DNA of 64,000 nt from a bacterium (GCA_021789695.1 JAJYJH010000003.1:62001-126000); one strand, 5' to 3'. Shown: positions 52,930-61,245, numbered from the stretch's first letter. Made by a program: numbers and translations. Notes: generated from the sequence alone by a model not told the origin.

Positions 52930-53676
52930 TCAGAAATTGATATGCATGTTCCAGACGGGGTGCACCACCAGCACGCCCTCCGGGTAGATGTTCAGTCCCA
53001 ACTCGAACACCTTGCCGTACCAGCTGACCTTGCTGCAGAAGGTCTGCGTACCAAGGCCGTAGTTCAACTGGATGCTCCACAGCTTGTCCACGCCCTTCGG
53101 GGTCTCTATGCCGGCTATAATGAAGTCGTCCCTGAAGCCGGTGTTGAAGCTGTTGACCTTGGTCCCCAGCAGGTCCGGCTCATGCCCCGCCGCGAAGGAG
53201 AGCCTGGCGTTGAGCTGGCTGTGCTTGTAGCCCCAGAAAGTGCGCACGCGCGGACTCACAGAGGAGGTCACCAGCGCGCCCAGGTAGTAGCCGTTGAACT
53301 TCAGGTCGTTCACGGCGTTGGAATTTTTGCCGGCCGACCTGGCCAGCGGCGAACTCCAGTAGCCGCCTATCAGGTCTATCTGCGGCACTCCGGGGGCCAG
53401 GCGTCCTTCCGGGTGCAGGCGGTACTTGGCGGAAAGGCTTGGCATGGCCGCCAGCGTCGGCAGTATGCCACCCCACAGTCCGGTCTGAAAACTGAGGCTC
53501 TTGCCCGGCGGCAGCGGCGTGGTCCCTTCGAAATCCTGCTGGAAGTCGTACAGGAAGGCGGCCGGGTTGGCCACCACCTCGCCGGCCATCTTCATGCCGA
53601 CGGAATTTAAGTCCACTCCGGCGCAGGCAGGCGACGCGTACAGGGCGGCTAAAATGAGGAACGCGGTTCTTTTCAT
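52930..53676 (-). CDS. Secreted, probably outer-membrane protein of unknown function (surface locus 2)
   Basis: A 248-residue protein with a signal peptide (MKRTAFLILAALYASPACAG). The rest is rich in aromatic residues and beta-strand patterns (FQTGLWGGILPTLAAM, FNGYYLGALVTSSVSPRV, SIQLNYGLGTQTFCSKVSWY) and ends in Phe (NMHINF), as barrel proteins do. I do not recognise the family. It lies tightly between FecR protein 2 (9 bp) and barrel 2 (8 bp), so it is part of the same operon; locus 1 has no counterpart. Confidence 0.75.
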   Translation of the reverse strand: MKRTAFLILAALYASPACAGVDLNSVGMKMAGEVVANPAAFLYDFQQDFEGTTPLPPGKSLSFQTGLWGGILPTLAAMPSLSAKYRLHPEGRLAPGVPQIDLIGGYWSSPLARSAGKNSNAVNDLKFNGYYLGALVTSSVSPRVRTFWGYKHSQLNARLSFAAGHEPDLLGTKVNSFNTGFRDDFIIAGIETPKGVDKLWSIQLNYGLGTQTFCSKVSWYGKVFELGLNIYPEGVLVVHPVWNMHINF

Positions 53677-53685
53677 CGTCTCCCC

Positions 53686-55623
53686 TTAGTTTTTCAGATT
53701 GGTTATCGCCGGCAGCATACGCTGCACCGCAGCCACGGCCAGGTCCGGGATGAAGACCACGTCCATGTTAGTGCCCATACCGCTCACCGGGCCGGTATAG
53801 CCGGGGGAATGGGTATAAGAGAAGTAATCCAACCCTGAGATGTCGCTTTTCAGGGCGGCTTCCTGGGCCGGCGTCAGGCCAGCCACCGGCATTTGAGCGG
53901 AATTAACCGCGGCCGCCAGGGTGAACGGGTTGTCGCTGACGGATTTCTTTATGTACATCACGCTCTCCAGCGCGCTGTTCTTCAGGACGGTGAACGGGTC
54001 CTGTCCGGAATCCGTAAGATCCCCTATGGTCTTTATCGCGCCGTTGTTGCCTATGCCGTAATTCTCCTTGGCGAACCAAAGGTATTCTCCCGGTTTGGTC
54101 GACTGTTGGTTGCCGATGTCGTACATATCGGCCTGGTACTGCCACAGCGGGGCGGCGCCGCCGCCCACCGCGTCGGAGCCCTTGCGCTCGTAACCCGGCA
54201 GACCGGCCGTCTGCACGGCCCAGACCACTTCGGAGGCCGTCCCAACGCCCGTCCCATCCACGGGATGTGAACCCGCGTCCTTGTAGATCAGCGTTCCGTT
54301 GCCGGCCCCGGAGTCGGCTACCTGCAGTTTGGATATCATGTTCAGGCCCTGCATAGCGCTAATTCCTGTCCCGCCGGTTCCCGTATCGTCGTTCAGTACG
54401 CCGGTTATCAACGTCTCCCTGTCGTCCGGGCTGGTGGCCGGCAGAGGAGAACCGTCGGGACTGGTCAGTATTCCAGGATTATTTACCAGTTCGTCCCTGG
54501 CCGGGTCGTACTTGTAGCCCTCGGCTGCGAAGAAGATCTGCGAGGCGTCGGTGCGGTTGGCCGTCACGAAGGAGGCCCAAGACGGCTTGACCGAGTTCTT
54601 GTTGAAGAAGCCGGGCCAGTCCTCCATGCGCTGCGGCAGGGCCTGGTTGAAAGCCATCGTCATCTGCATATAGTCCAGGCGGTTTATCGCCTGACCGCCG
54701 TTATAGGCGAAACCGCCGTTCTGGGCCGAGGAGCCGTCGTTGTTGTAGACCTGGCGTTTGACCAGGTTGAAGAACTGTATCTGGTCCGGCGCCGGGCGCA
54801 GCAGGCGCTGGTCCACGCGCACCAGATTGCCGTGCACGTCGGTCAGCGTGCGGCCGGCCGCCAGGTCTGACTCCTTGACCACGTTCAAAAAGCTCCTGAC
54901 CTGCGCCTCGGTGTTCTGCGTGGCCGAGGCGAACTCGCGGATCTGGGCGCGGTCGTTCTCCTTGCGCACCAGGTCCGCCGTCCGCTCCGAAGACGTGAGA
55001 CCGGGGTCCCAGTTCTCCATGGCCTCGCGCTCGGCCCGGGCCGTCAGCAGCACCGGCTTGTCCGGCTTGCCCTCCGGGGCGCTGGAGAGCTCCTCCCCCT
55101 GCGGCACGTCGAACCTGTCGGCGCCCACGGCCGGGGGCACGTTGAAGCGCAAGTTAACCTCGCCGAAAAGGACCTTCAGGTCCATCTTGCCGTCCTCACT
55201 GGTGCCAATCGTGAACTCCGTGCCGCGCACCGCGCAAACGGCCGACGGCGTGCGCACCTCGAATCTCTCCTGGCGCATCAGGTGCGGCACCCGCGCCTTG
55301 ATCTTCCCGAACAGCAGCGCCAGCCTGGTGGCGAAAGTCTGGCGCTGCTCTATCTCCAGGCGGGTGCTCTCCTTGAGCCAGATCTTGGTCTTGTTCGGCA
55401 TCAGCACCACGGCCTCTCCGCCGGCGTTGGTGCGTATGGCGCCGCCCTCGGGGATCTGCAGGCCTTTGGCGGCCGTTACCCAGTCCCCTTCGCTGGTCAG
55501 CCGCGCCTGAACGCTGCCGCCCAGCGCGATTATCTGCGCGTCGCCGGCCAGCGCGGCGGCCGGGAGCGCGGAGAAAACCGCGACAAGCAGCGCCGCGCAC
55601 CCTTTTAAAATATTGTCTTTCAT
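53686..55623 (-). CDS. Secreted FecR-domain protein 2 (surface locus 2)
   Basis: A 645-residue protein with a signal peptide (MKDNILKGCAALLVAVFSAL...ALA). The FecR core is FEVRTPSAVCAVRGTEF at 121-137, almost identical to FecR protein 1. A second shared block follows (VHGNLVRVDQRLLRP, 263-277, then FNLVKR). The remaining about 350 residues are Asn/Gly/Thr/Asp-rich and not recognisable. There is no membrane anchor and no sigma-factor gene nearby. I start at MKDN rather than 12 codons upstream because of the signal peptide and the promoter: a TAAACT lies 7 nt before this ATG, suggesting a leaderless mRNA. Confidence 0.82.
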   Translation of the reverse strand: MKDNILKGCAALLVAVFSALPAAALAGDAQIIALGGSVQARLTSEGDWVTAAKGLQIPEGGAIRTNAGGEAVVLMPNKTKIWLKESTRLEIEQRQTFATRLALLFGKIKARVPHLMRQERFEVRTPSAVCAVRGTEFTIGTSEDGKMDLKVLFGEVNLRFNVPPAVGADRFDVPQGEELSSAPEGKPDKPVLLTARAEREAMENWDPGLTSSERTADLVRKENDRAQIREFASATQNTEAQVRSFLNVVKESDLAAGRTLTDVHGNLVRVDQRLLRPAPDQIQFFNLVKRQVYNNDGSSAQNGGFAYNGGQAINRLDYMQMTMAFNQALPQRMEDWPGFFNKNSVKPSWASFVTANRTDASQIFFAAEGYKYDPARDELVNNPGILTSPDGSPLPATSPDDRETLITGVLNDDTGTGGTGISAMQGLNMISKLQVADSGAGNGTLIYKDAGSHPVDGTGVGTASEVVWAVQTAGLPGYERKGSDAVGGGAAPLWQYQADMYDIGNQQSTKPGEYLWFAKENYGIGNNGAIKTIGDLTDSGQDPFTVLKNSALESVMYIKKSVSDNPFTLAAAVNSAQMPVAGLTPAQEAALKSDISGLDYFSYTHSPGYTGPVSGMGTNMDVVFIPDLAVAAVQRMLPAITNLKN

Positions 55624-55630
55624 GAAGAGA

Positions 55631-55659
55631 AGTTTATTAGAAAAACCCGCTTGTGTCAA
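55631..55659 (-). promoter_or_regulatory. Promoter of surface locus 2 (leaderless arrangement)
   Basis: Minus-strand TTGACA (55654-55659), a 17-nt spacer and TAAACT (55631-55636), then 7 nt to the FecR protein 2 ATG. This is the clearest promoter of the leaderless type in the window. It overlaps a possible mltA promoter on the other strand (TTGTGT at 55651, GATAAT at 55675). Confidence 0.65.
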
Positions 55660-55686
55660 TAATATGGATTTTGGGATAATAAAATC

Positions 55687-55714
55687 CCGCAGGCGGCGCC
55701 GTTCCAGCCTGCGG
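55687..55714 (+). promoter_or_regulatory. Hairpin in the mltA leader
   Basis: Perfect 8-bp arms CCGCAGGC (55687-55694) and GCCTGCGG (55707-55714) with a 12-nt loop. It lies just before the Shine-Dalgarno GGAGG (55721-55725) of mltA. It may be an mRNA stabiliser or a protein-binding site. Confidence 0.4.
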
Positions 55715-55731
55715 CAACACGGAGGGACTGC

Positions 55732-56985
55732 ATGAAGAACGCGATCTTACTGACTGCGGGACTGGCGCTGACAGGCTGCGCCTCGCTTAGGACCAGACCA
55801 CACGTCTGCCCGCCCTGCCCCCCCTGCCCGGCGCCGGTCTCCACGGCACCGGTCGCCGCCGCGCCGGTCATTTTCGTGCCGGCCGCCAAGGACCTGCCGG
55901 ACTTCTCGGACGCGGGCGACCGGGCCCGCCTGCTTAAAGCCGCCCTGCTGGACCGCGCCTACTTCCGGGGCCTCAAGAACTACGGCCTGCCGTACACGTT
56001 CGCCGGCCGCGAAGTGACGGCCATGGACCTGGCGGCCGCCAACGAGGAGTTCATAAAAATACTACAGTCCTCTCCCACGGCGGCCGACCTAGGCCGCGAG
56101 ATAAAGGCCGGTTTCGACGTCTACGAACTGGCCGGCAACGACTCCACCGGCACGGTGGTCTTCAGCTCCTACTACGAGCCCACGATAAACGCCAGCCTCA
56201 CTAAAACCGGCCCCTACAAATATCCCATCTACGCCAAGCCTCCGGACCTGATAACGGTGAACCTGGAGGACTTCGACCCGAAGTTGAAGGGCCAGAAAAT
56301 AACAGGCCGGGTGCAGGACGGGGACCTGGTCCCCTACCTGGACCGCGACGACATAGATTTCAAGGGCGCGCTGGCCGGTAAGGGCCTGGAACTGGCCTGG
56401 CTGAAGTCCCGCGCCGACCTGATGGACCTGCACACCGAGGGTTCTGCACGCCTGCAGCTGGCGGACGGGCGCGCGATGAAGGCTAAGTTCGCGGCCACGA
56501 ACAGCCTTAAGTTCAAGGGCTGGCTTTCGGCCATGGTGGAGGCTGGAGCGCTTCCGCGCGCGGGCATAAGCCCGGAGAAGGGCGAAAAATACCTGGAGGA
56601 ACACCCGGACCAGGCGCGCGGCCTGCTGGGCATGGACAGGCGCTACGTTTTCTTCAGGCTCGAGCAGCCGGCCGATCCAGACGAGGGCCCGCAGGGCACC
56701 TACGGCCTGCCGCTCACCGGCTGGCGCTCGGTGGCGGTGGACAACGCCATCGTGCCGATGGGCGCGCTGGCCTTCATGCAGATAGAAGACGCTCCCAACG
56801 TGGACAATGACGGCGTCCTGCTGGGCCGCAAGCCTTATGACCGCTTCGTCTTCTGCCAGGACACCGGCGGTGCCATAAAAGGCCCGGGCCGGGTGGATTT
56901 CTTCGCCGGTAACGGCAAGAAGGCCCACACCTTCGCCTTCAAGCTCTGGAACCCCGGCCGCCTCTACCTCCTTCTCAAAAAATAA
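55732..56985 (+). CDS. mltA: Membrane-bound lytic murein transglycosylase A
   Basis: A 417-residue outer-membrane lipoprotein that cuts glycan strands of peptidoglycan with formation of 1,6-anhydro ends. The lipobox is LTGC near residue 17, followed by a Cys/Pro/Ala-rich linker (CPPCPPCPAPV). The MltA domain (FSSYYEPTINASLTKTGPY) and the C-terminal 3D domain are intact, with the catalytic Asp in CQDTGGAIKGPGRVDFF. GGAGGG precedes the ATG. Its stop lies within the first 21-bp repeat copy, and namZ follows by 36 bp. Confidence 0.92.
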   Translation: MKNAILLTAGLALTGCASLRTRPHVCPPCPPCPAPVSTAPVAAAPVIFVPAAKDLPDFSDAGDRARLLKAALLDRAYFRGLKNYGLPYTFAGREVTAMDLAAANEEFIKILQSSPTAADLGREIKAGFDVYELAGNDSTGTVVFSSYYEPTINASLTKTGPYKYPIYAKPPDLITVNLEDFDPKLKGQKITGRVQDGDLVPYLDRDDIDFKGALAGKGLELAWLKSRADLMDLHTEGSARLQLADGRAMKAKFAATNSLKFKGWLSAMVEAGALPRAGISPEKGEKYLEEHPDQARGLLGMDRRYVFFRLEQPADPDEGPQGTYGLPLTGWRSVAVDNAIVPMGALAFMQIEDAPNVDNDGVLLGRKPYDRFVFCQDTGGAIKGPGRVDFFAGNGKKAHTFAFKLWNPGRLYLLLKK

Positions 56986-57004
56986 AGGGGACAGGCTACT
57001 TTTT
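56984..57004 (+). repeat. 21-bp repeat, copy 1 (overlaps mltA stop)
   Basis: AAAGGGGACAGGCTACTTTT plus one T. The copy begins in the last base pair of the mltA TAA codon. A second identical copy starts 46 bp downstream. Confidence 0.85.
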
Positions 57005-57021
57005 ATGCGCCATTCTCGTCT

Positions 57022-58236
57022 ATGAAAAAAAAGGGGACAGGCTACTTTTTCGCCATACTTCTCTGTCCGCTTCTCGCTTCGGCGGCGGGCGCCGCCACAA
57101 TGACGCTCACAGGCCTTGACGTGCTAGAGCGTGACGGCTTCCGCGAGTTGGACGGCAAGCGCGTGGGACTTATTACCAATCAGTCCGCCCTGGACCTTGA
57201 CGGCAATAACGCGGCCGATGTGTTCGCCAAAGCCGGGAACTTCAAATTGGCCGCGATCTTTTCCCCGGAACACGGCTTCCGCGGCACCGCGGAAGGCGGC
57301 GTCCTCATAGGCAACTCTACCGACCCCGTGACAGGCGCGCCAGTCTACAGCCTCTACGGCAAGACCAAGCGCCCCACTCCGGAAATGCTGAAAGGCCTGG
57401 ACATCCTGGTCTTCGACATACAGGATATCGGCGCGCGCTTCTACACCTACCTGACTACGATGGGTTACGCCATGGAGGAGGCCGCCAAAGCGGGCGTCCC
57501 GTTCATGGTGCTGGACCGCCCTAACCCGATAGGCGGCGTGATCGAGGGCCCGGTTCTGGAACCCGACATACGCGATTTCACAGCTTATTACCCCGTGCCT
57601 GTGCGCCACGGTCTGACCGCCGGGGAGATGGCCTTCCTGCACAAGGAAAACCTGAAATTGAATCTAGTCCTTGACGTGGTTAAAATGGAGAACTGGGACC
57701 ACTCCATGTTCTTCGACCAGACAGGCCTGATCTGGACAGACCCCTCGCCCAACATCAGGGACACGGAGTCGGAGGTACTTTATCCCGGCCTGGGCTGTTT
57801 CGAGGCCTCCAACGTCTCCGTCGGCCGCGGCACGCCAGAGCCCTTCCACTGGTTCGGAGCGCCGTGGATCAAGGCCGGCAAGATAGCGAGGGCCTTGAAC
57901 GAGGCCCGGCTTCCGGGAGTGAAGTTCCGCACGCGCGCCCTGAAGCCCTCCTCAGACCTGTACGCTGGCAGGAAATGCCCAGGAGTGGAGATAGCGGTGA
58001 CGGACGAGACCTCGGTACGGGCCCTGGACATCTTTGTGCGGGCGGCCTGGCTGCTGAAGAAATACAACGGCAAAGAGTTCGAGCTGAAGCCTTTCGAGAT
58101 ACGCAAGATGACCGGCACCCCAGACTTCTACCGGATGCTGGAGGCGGGGGCTTCGCCTGACGAGATACTCGCCCTTTTCCACCGGGAGAGCGCGGAGTTC
58201 AAGGCATCCTCGGCGAAATTCTTGCTTTATAAGTGA
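57022..58236 (+). CDS. namZ: Exo-beta-N-acetylmuramidase NamZ (DUF1343)
   Basis: A 404-residue exported enzyme removing N-acetylmuramic acid from glycan ends, used in cell-wall recycling. Family blocks are clear: GKRVGLITNQSALDLDG, IFSPEHGFRGTAEGGV (with the conserved PEHG), FDIQDIGARFYTYLTTMGYA and LDRPNPIGG. The signal peptide is MKKKGTGYFFAILLCPLLAS; its codons 4-10 come from the 21-bp repeat. No Shine-Dalgarno precedes this ATG, but the later ATG (about 57100) would lack a signal. It pairs well with mltA upstream as a wall-turnover set. Confidence 0.88.
   Translation: MKKKGTGYFFAILLCPLLASAAGAATMTLTGLDVLERDGFRELDGKRVGLITNQSALDLDGNNAADVFAKAGNFKLAAIFSPEHGFRGTAEGGVLIGNSTDPVTGAPVYSLYGKTKRPTPEMLKGLDILVFDIQDIGARFYTYLTTMGYAMEEAAKAGVPFMVLDRPNPIGGVIEGPVLEPDIRDFTAYYPVPVRHGLTAGEMAFLHKENLKLNLVLDVVKMENWDHSMFFDQTGLIWTDPSPNIRDTESEVLYPGLGCFEASNVSVGRGTPEPFHWFGAPWIKAGKIARALNEARLPGVKFRTRALKPSSDLYAGRKCPGVEIAVTDETSVRALDIFVRAAWLLKKYNGKEFELKPFEIRKMTGTPDFYRMLEAGASPDEILALFHRESAEFKASSAKFLLYK
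57030..57050 (+). repeat. 21-bp repeat, copy 2 (inside namZ signal-peptide codons)
   Basis: Identical to the copy at 56984-57004. It encodes most of KKGTGYFF at the N-terminus of NamZ. I found no further copy in the window by eye. Confidence 0.85.
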
Positions 58237-58258
58237 AAGTTATGTTACATTAGGCCAT

Positions 58259-58630
58259 ATGGGGAATAAAATTCTTATTGTTGACGACGACCCAGAGATC
58301 TCGAGCCTGGTGCAGTATACGCTTGAGTCGCTCGGCCACCAGATAAAGGTCTGCGACAACGGCCGCGAAGTGATGGACGTGCTGCGCTCCTACAAGCCGG
58401 ACCTGCTTGTGCTGGACGTGATGCTGCCCGGCATAGACGGCTACTCGCTGGCGACGCAGATTTCGGAGGACGCTGACCTGGGCAATATGCCAATAATCGT
58501 CCTTTCCGCGCTGGAGCCCTCCCGCACGATGTTCCAGCGCTTCTCCCAAGTGGCCGCTTTCCTTACCAAGCCCTTCAACACCGACGATCTGATGGAAGCC
58601 GTAAAGAGCGGCCTGGCGATGAAGAAGTAA
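58259..58630 (+). CDS. Stand-alone response-regulator receiver protein
   Basis: A 123-residue CheY-like receiver with no output domain. The acidic residues are in IVDDDPE, the phosphorylation site is D53 (VLDVMLPGIDGY), and the switch residues are in VLSA and FLTKPF. No histidine kinase is adjacent. The ATG follows namZ by 22 bp; TTGCTT (58222), an 18-nt spacer and TACATT (58246-58251) put a -10 box 7 nt before the start codon, another possible leaderless arrangement. A strong terminator follows. Confidence 0.9.
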   Translation: MGNKILIVDDDPEISSLVQYTLESLGHQIKVCDNGREVMDVLRSYKPDLLVLDVMLPGIDGYSLATQISEDADLGNMPIIVLSALEPSRTMFQRFSQVAAFLTKPFNTDDLMEAVKSGLAMKK

Positions 58631-58651
58631 CATTAGCCGTCGTAGACGCGG

Positions 58652-58683
58652 AACAGGGGAGCAACAAGCTCCCCTGTTTTTTT
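58652..58683 (+). terminator. Intrinsic terminator after the receiver gene
   Basis: A perfect 11-bp stem (AACAGGGGAGC, 58652-58662; right arm 58668-58678) with a 5-nt loop AACAA, followed by T residues to 58683. Confidence 0.88.
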
Positions 58684-58832
58684 ATAATATTGTCTTGCCC
58701 CCGGCCTGCCACGAAGGTAAGAGGAAGCGGATTTCAGGTGAGATGCCACGGAAGGGTGCGGCGGACGGGTTCCGGTCCAGGCAACAGGGTTGCCAAGCGT
58801 ATTTTTCGCAGCGTTTCCCGTGAACTCCCGCT

Positions 58833-59705
58833 TTAGAACGCGTAACCGCCGAAAGAACTTTTCCCTTCCCCCCTCGGCAGGTCATAGGGCTTCTTGAGGC
58901 TATTGTAGGGACAGGCTTCCTGGCAGACGTCGCAGCCATAAGCCCAGCCGGTGTTTTTTGCCGCGAGGTCAGGCGGGATCTCCTGTTTGGCCTGGGTGGT
59001 CCAGTAGGAGAGGCAGAGGGAGGCGTCCAGCGCGCCGGCCTTGAGGGCGCCCGTTGGACAGGCTTTCTGGCAGAGACCGCAGGAACCGCAGGAACCGGCG
59101 GCGGGAGAATCCGGCTCCGCGTCTAAATTCAAAGCGATCCCGCCGATGAAGAAATAGCTGCCGAGCTCCTTCGACAGCAGCAGGGTGTTCTTCCCCCTGA
59201 AGCCCAGCCCGGCCAACCGCGCCAGTTCCTTCTCCAGCACCGGCGAGGTATCGCAAAAAACCTTTCCCTCTACGAACGGTTTAGCGCGCCTTATTTCCTC
59301 CAGCATCGCCAGAAGTTTCTCCTTCACGGCGGCATGGTAGTCGCGGCAGAGAACGTAGCGGGAAAGCTTGGCGCCGGCTCGCGCCAGCAGCGCCGGCTGG
59401 TAAGCCTTGCGGCCGGTGTTCTTCAGGTAGGTCAAAAGCTCGCCGGCCCTCTCCAGTTCGGCGGCGTAATCCATCTCCGGAGTCCAGTAGCGGAAGGCGC
59501 ACACCAGAACGGAGCGCGCTCCGGAGTACCAGTTGCGGATGCTGCGTCTTTTAGGAACGTCCCGGCGCAGATAGGAGAGCCCGGGCGGGACCGCGTCCAC
59601 GGCGCAGGAGAACCTGTCCAGTTCGGGAAGGTCCGCCGCCGGGGCTATGCCGGCGGCCGAGGCGCCGGCTGAGAGAGCTATCTCCTTCAGCCGTGCGGAA
59701 TTCAC
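58833..59705 (-). CDS. queG: Epoxyqueuosine reductase
   Basis: Cobalamin- and iron-sulfur-dependent enzyme that makes the last step to queuosine in tRNA. The 290-residue protein has the N-terminal part with ARSVLVCAFRYW, the CDTSPVLEKELA block holding the conserved Asp, and two 4Fe-4S motifs (CGSCGLCQKACPTG and CDVCQEACPYN). It lacks the C-terminal HEAT domain found in longer forms, so it belongs to the short QueG type. It overlaps birA by 4 nt. The rest of the queuosine pathway is not in the window. Confidence 0.9.
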   Translation of the reverse strand: MNSARLKEIALSAGASAAGIAPAADLPELDRFSCAVDAVPPGLSYLRRDVPKRRSIRNWYSGARSVLVCAFRYWTPEMDYAAELERAGELLTYLKNTGRKAYQPALLARAGAKLSRYVLCRDYHAAVKEKLLAMLEEIRRAKPFVEGKVFCDTSPVLEKELARLAGLGFRGKNTLLLSKELGSYFFIGGIALNLDAEPDSPAAGSCGSCGLCQKACPTGALKAGALDASLCLSYWTTQAKQEIPPDLAAKNTGWAYGCDVCQEACPYNSLKKPYDLPRGEGKSSFGGYAF

Positions 59706-60310
59706 GAACTCTTGGCCTGGCTACCGTACTCCCAGGCGGAATATTCCAGCCAGAAATTCCTAAAAAAGACCTCGAGGAACTCCTCCCGGGAGACCTCCCT
59801 GCCCTTTATGGCCTTCACGCTGACGGCGGTGTCCAACCTTAACGCATTGTTCAGGTTGACGCCCATGCCGAGCAGCAGCCAGCTGGCCTCCTTGTTGATG
59901 GAGGAGGACTCGGTGAGGATGCCGCAGATCTTAAGCCACTTGCGGCGGCGCGGGTGCCAGGCGTAGACGTCGTTTGGCTTCTTGATGCGGGTCTTTATGC
60001 CGTAGAGCTCGGTTATGGTCTCGGCCACGGCCTCGCCGCTGAGCACGCTCAGGTGCGGCAGGAACTTGACCCCGGTCTCCGGCTTTAACAGCAGCGTCAT
60101 ATAGACGCCGCCGAAGGCGGATTCCCACTCGCGGCCCAGGCGGCCCTTGCCGGCGGTCTGTGTCTCGGCCAACACCAGCGTCTTCTCGGCGGTGCCCTCC
60201 AGCGCCAGCTCCCGGCCCACGGCCTGGGTTGAGTCCACCTCGTCCAGGCAGACTATCTTGCTGATGCCGGGCAGGGTATCAAGGTTTAAATCGCAGTCGT
60301 AGGTCTTCAT
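59702..60310 (-). CDS. birA: Biotin--[acetyl-CoA-carboxylase] ligase
   Basis: Attaches biotin to carrier proteins. The 202-residue protein has DEVDSTQAVGREL, the ATP/biotin-binding GKGRLGREW (a slight variant of GRGRxGR), KKPNDVY and CGILTES. It lacks the N-terminal helix-turn-helix, so it is the monofunctional (non-repressor) type, and also lacks much of the C-terminal SH3-like domain, being slightly short. Start and stop overlap its neighbours nadC and queG by 4 nt each. Confidence 0.9.
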   Translation of the reverse strand: MKTYDCDLNLDTLPGISKIVCLDEVDSTQAVGRELALEGTAEKTLVLAETQTAGKGRLGREWESAFGGVYMTLLLKPETGVKFLPHLSVLSGEAVAETITELYGIKTRIKKPNDVYAWHPRRRKWLKICGILTESSSINKEASWLLLGMGVNLNNALRLDTAVSVKAIKGREVSREEFLEVFFRNFWLEYSAWEYGSQAKSS

Positions 60311-61155
60311 TTGGTGTTCACCTCGAAAGAGATATCCAGCGGCCTGGCGCCGCTGGTGATGGAACCGGCCGAGATGCGGTCGGCCCCGAGCTCCGAATAG
60401 CGGGCGGCCATCTTCAGGTCCACGCCGCCTGAAATTTCTATTTCCGGAACCTTTCCCTTGTGCGAGCGGATAAAAGCGATGGCCTTCTTCATGTCGCCGT
60501 AAGGCATATTGTCGAGCATAATGACGTCGAGCCCCAACGGCAGGAAGGCTTTTACCTGGGGCAGGGTATCGGCCTCTATCTCTATCTTTATGCGCGGGTC
60601 GGCGCGGCGCATGGCCTTTATGCGCTGCGCGAGGACCACCGGGGCGTTGCCGGCGAAGGCCACATGGTTGTCCTTTATCATGGCCATGTCGTAGAGGCCA
60701 AAGCGGTGGTTGCGCCCGCCGCCGCAGCGGACGGCGTACTTCTCTATGGCGCGGAGTCCCGGCAGGGTCTTGCGGGTGTCGTAAATTTTGGTGCGGGGGT
60801 GCTTTATGACGGAAGCGAACTGCGCGGCCTTGGTTGCCACGCCGCTCATATGCTGCAGGAAGTTTAGGGCTGTGCGCTCGGCAGTGAGTATGCTGGCGGG
60901 ACCTTCCACCAGTATCAGGGTATCGCCCTTCTTTATGCGGGCGCCGTCCTTGCGGACCAGCTTTACTTTGGAGCCCTTGGCCGTCAGCTGGAAGACGCGT
61001 TTAGCGACCTCGAGGCCGCAGACTACGCCTTTGTCCTTGGCAAAGATACGTCCCCTGAACCTGGCCCCGAGCGGCACGAAGAACCGCGTGGTGACGTCCC
61101 CTGTCCCTATGTCTTCCTTCAGGGCCGCCCTGATAACCGCCTCAAATTCCTTCAC
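60307..61155 (-). CDS. nadC: Nicotinate-nucleotide pyrophosphorylase (quinolinate phosphoribosyltransferase)
   Basis: Converts quinolinate to nicotinate mononucleotide in NAD synthesis. The 282-residue protein has EDIGTGDVTT at 15-24, the LNFLQHMSGVATKAAQF segment, TRKTLPGLRAIEKYAVRCGGG and the C-terminal EISGGVDLKMAARYSELGAD. The start codon is GTG; a TAAAAT lies only 6 nt before it, another possible leaderless arrangement. It heads the operon nadC-birA-queG. nadA and nadB are not in the window. Confidence 0.94.
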   Translation of the reverse strand: MKEFEAVIRAALKEDIGTGDVTTRFFVPLGARFRGRIFAKDKGVVCGLEVAKRVFQLTAKGSKVKLVRKDGARIKKGDTLILVEGPASILTAERTALNFLQHMSGVATKAAQFASVIKHPRTKIYDTRKTLPGLRAIEKYAVRCGGGRNHRFGLYDMAMIKDNHVAFAGNAPVVLAQRIKAMRRADPRIKIEIEADTLPQVKAFLPLGLDVIMLDNMPYGDMKKAIAFIRSHKGKVPEIEISGGVDLKMAARYSELGADRISAGSITSGARPLDISFEVNTK

Positions 61156-61161
61156 CCCAAG

Positions 61162-61167
61162 ATTTTA
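61162..61167 (-). promoter_or_regulatory. -10 box of nadC operon (leaderless arrangement)
   Basis: Minus-strand TAAAAT followed by CTTGGG and the GTG start of nadC. The spacing of 6 nt is the same as at glnS. No clear -35 was found. Confidence 0.45.
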
Positions 61168-61245
61168 CCATTTCCGCCCATGCCGGCCCCATGAAAATGT
61201 AGCCCGGTATCTTATACGCGAGAAGCCCCGATAGGGATCCTAGGA

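Noticed and set aside
58682-58939. 85-codon minus-strand frame downstream of queG
   Set aside because: It overlaps the end of queG out of frame, has no ribosome site, and has low-complexity composition.
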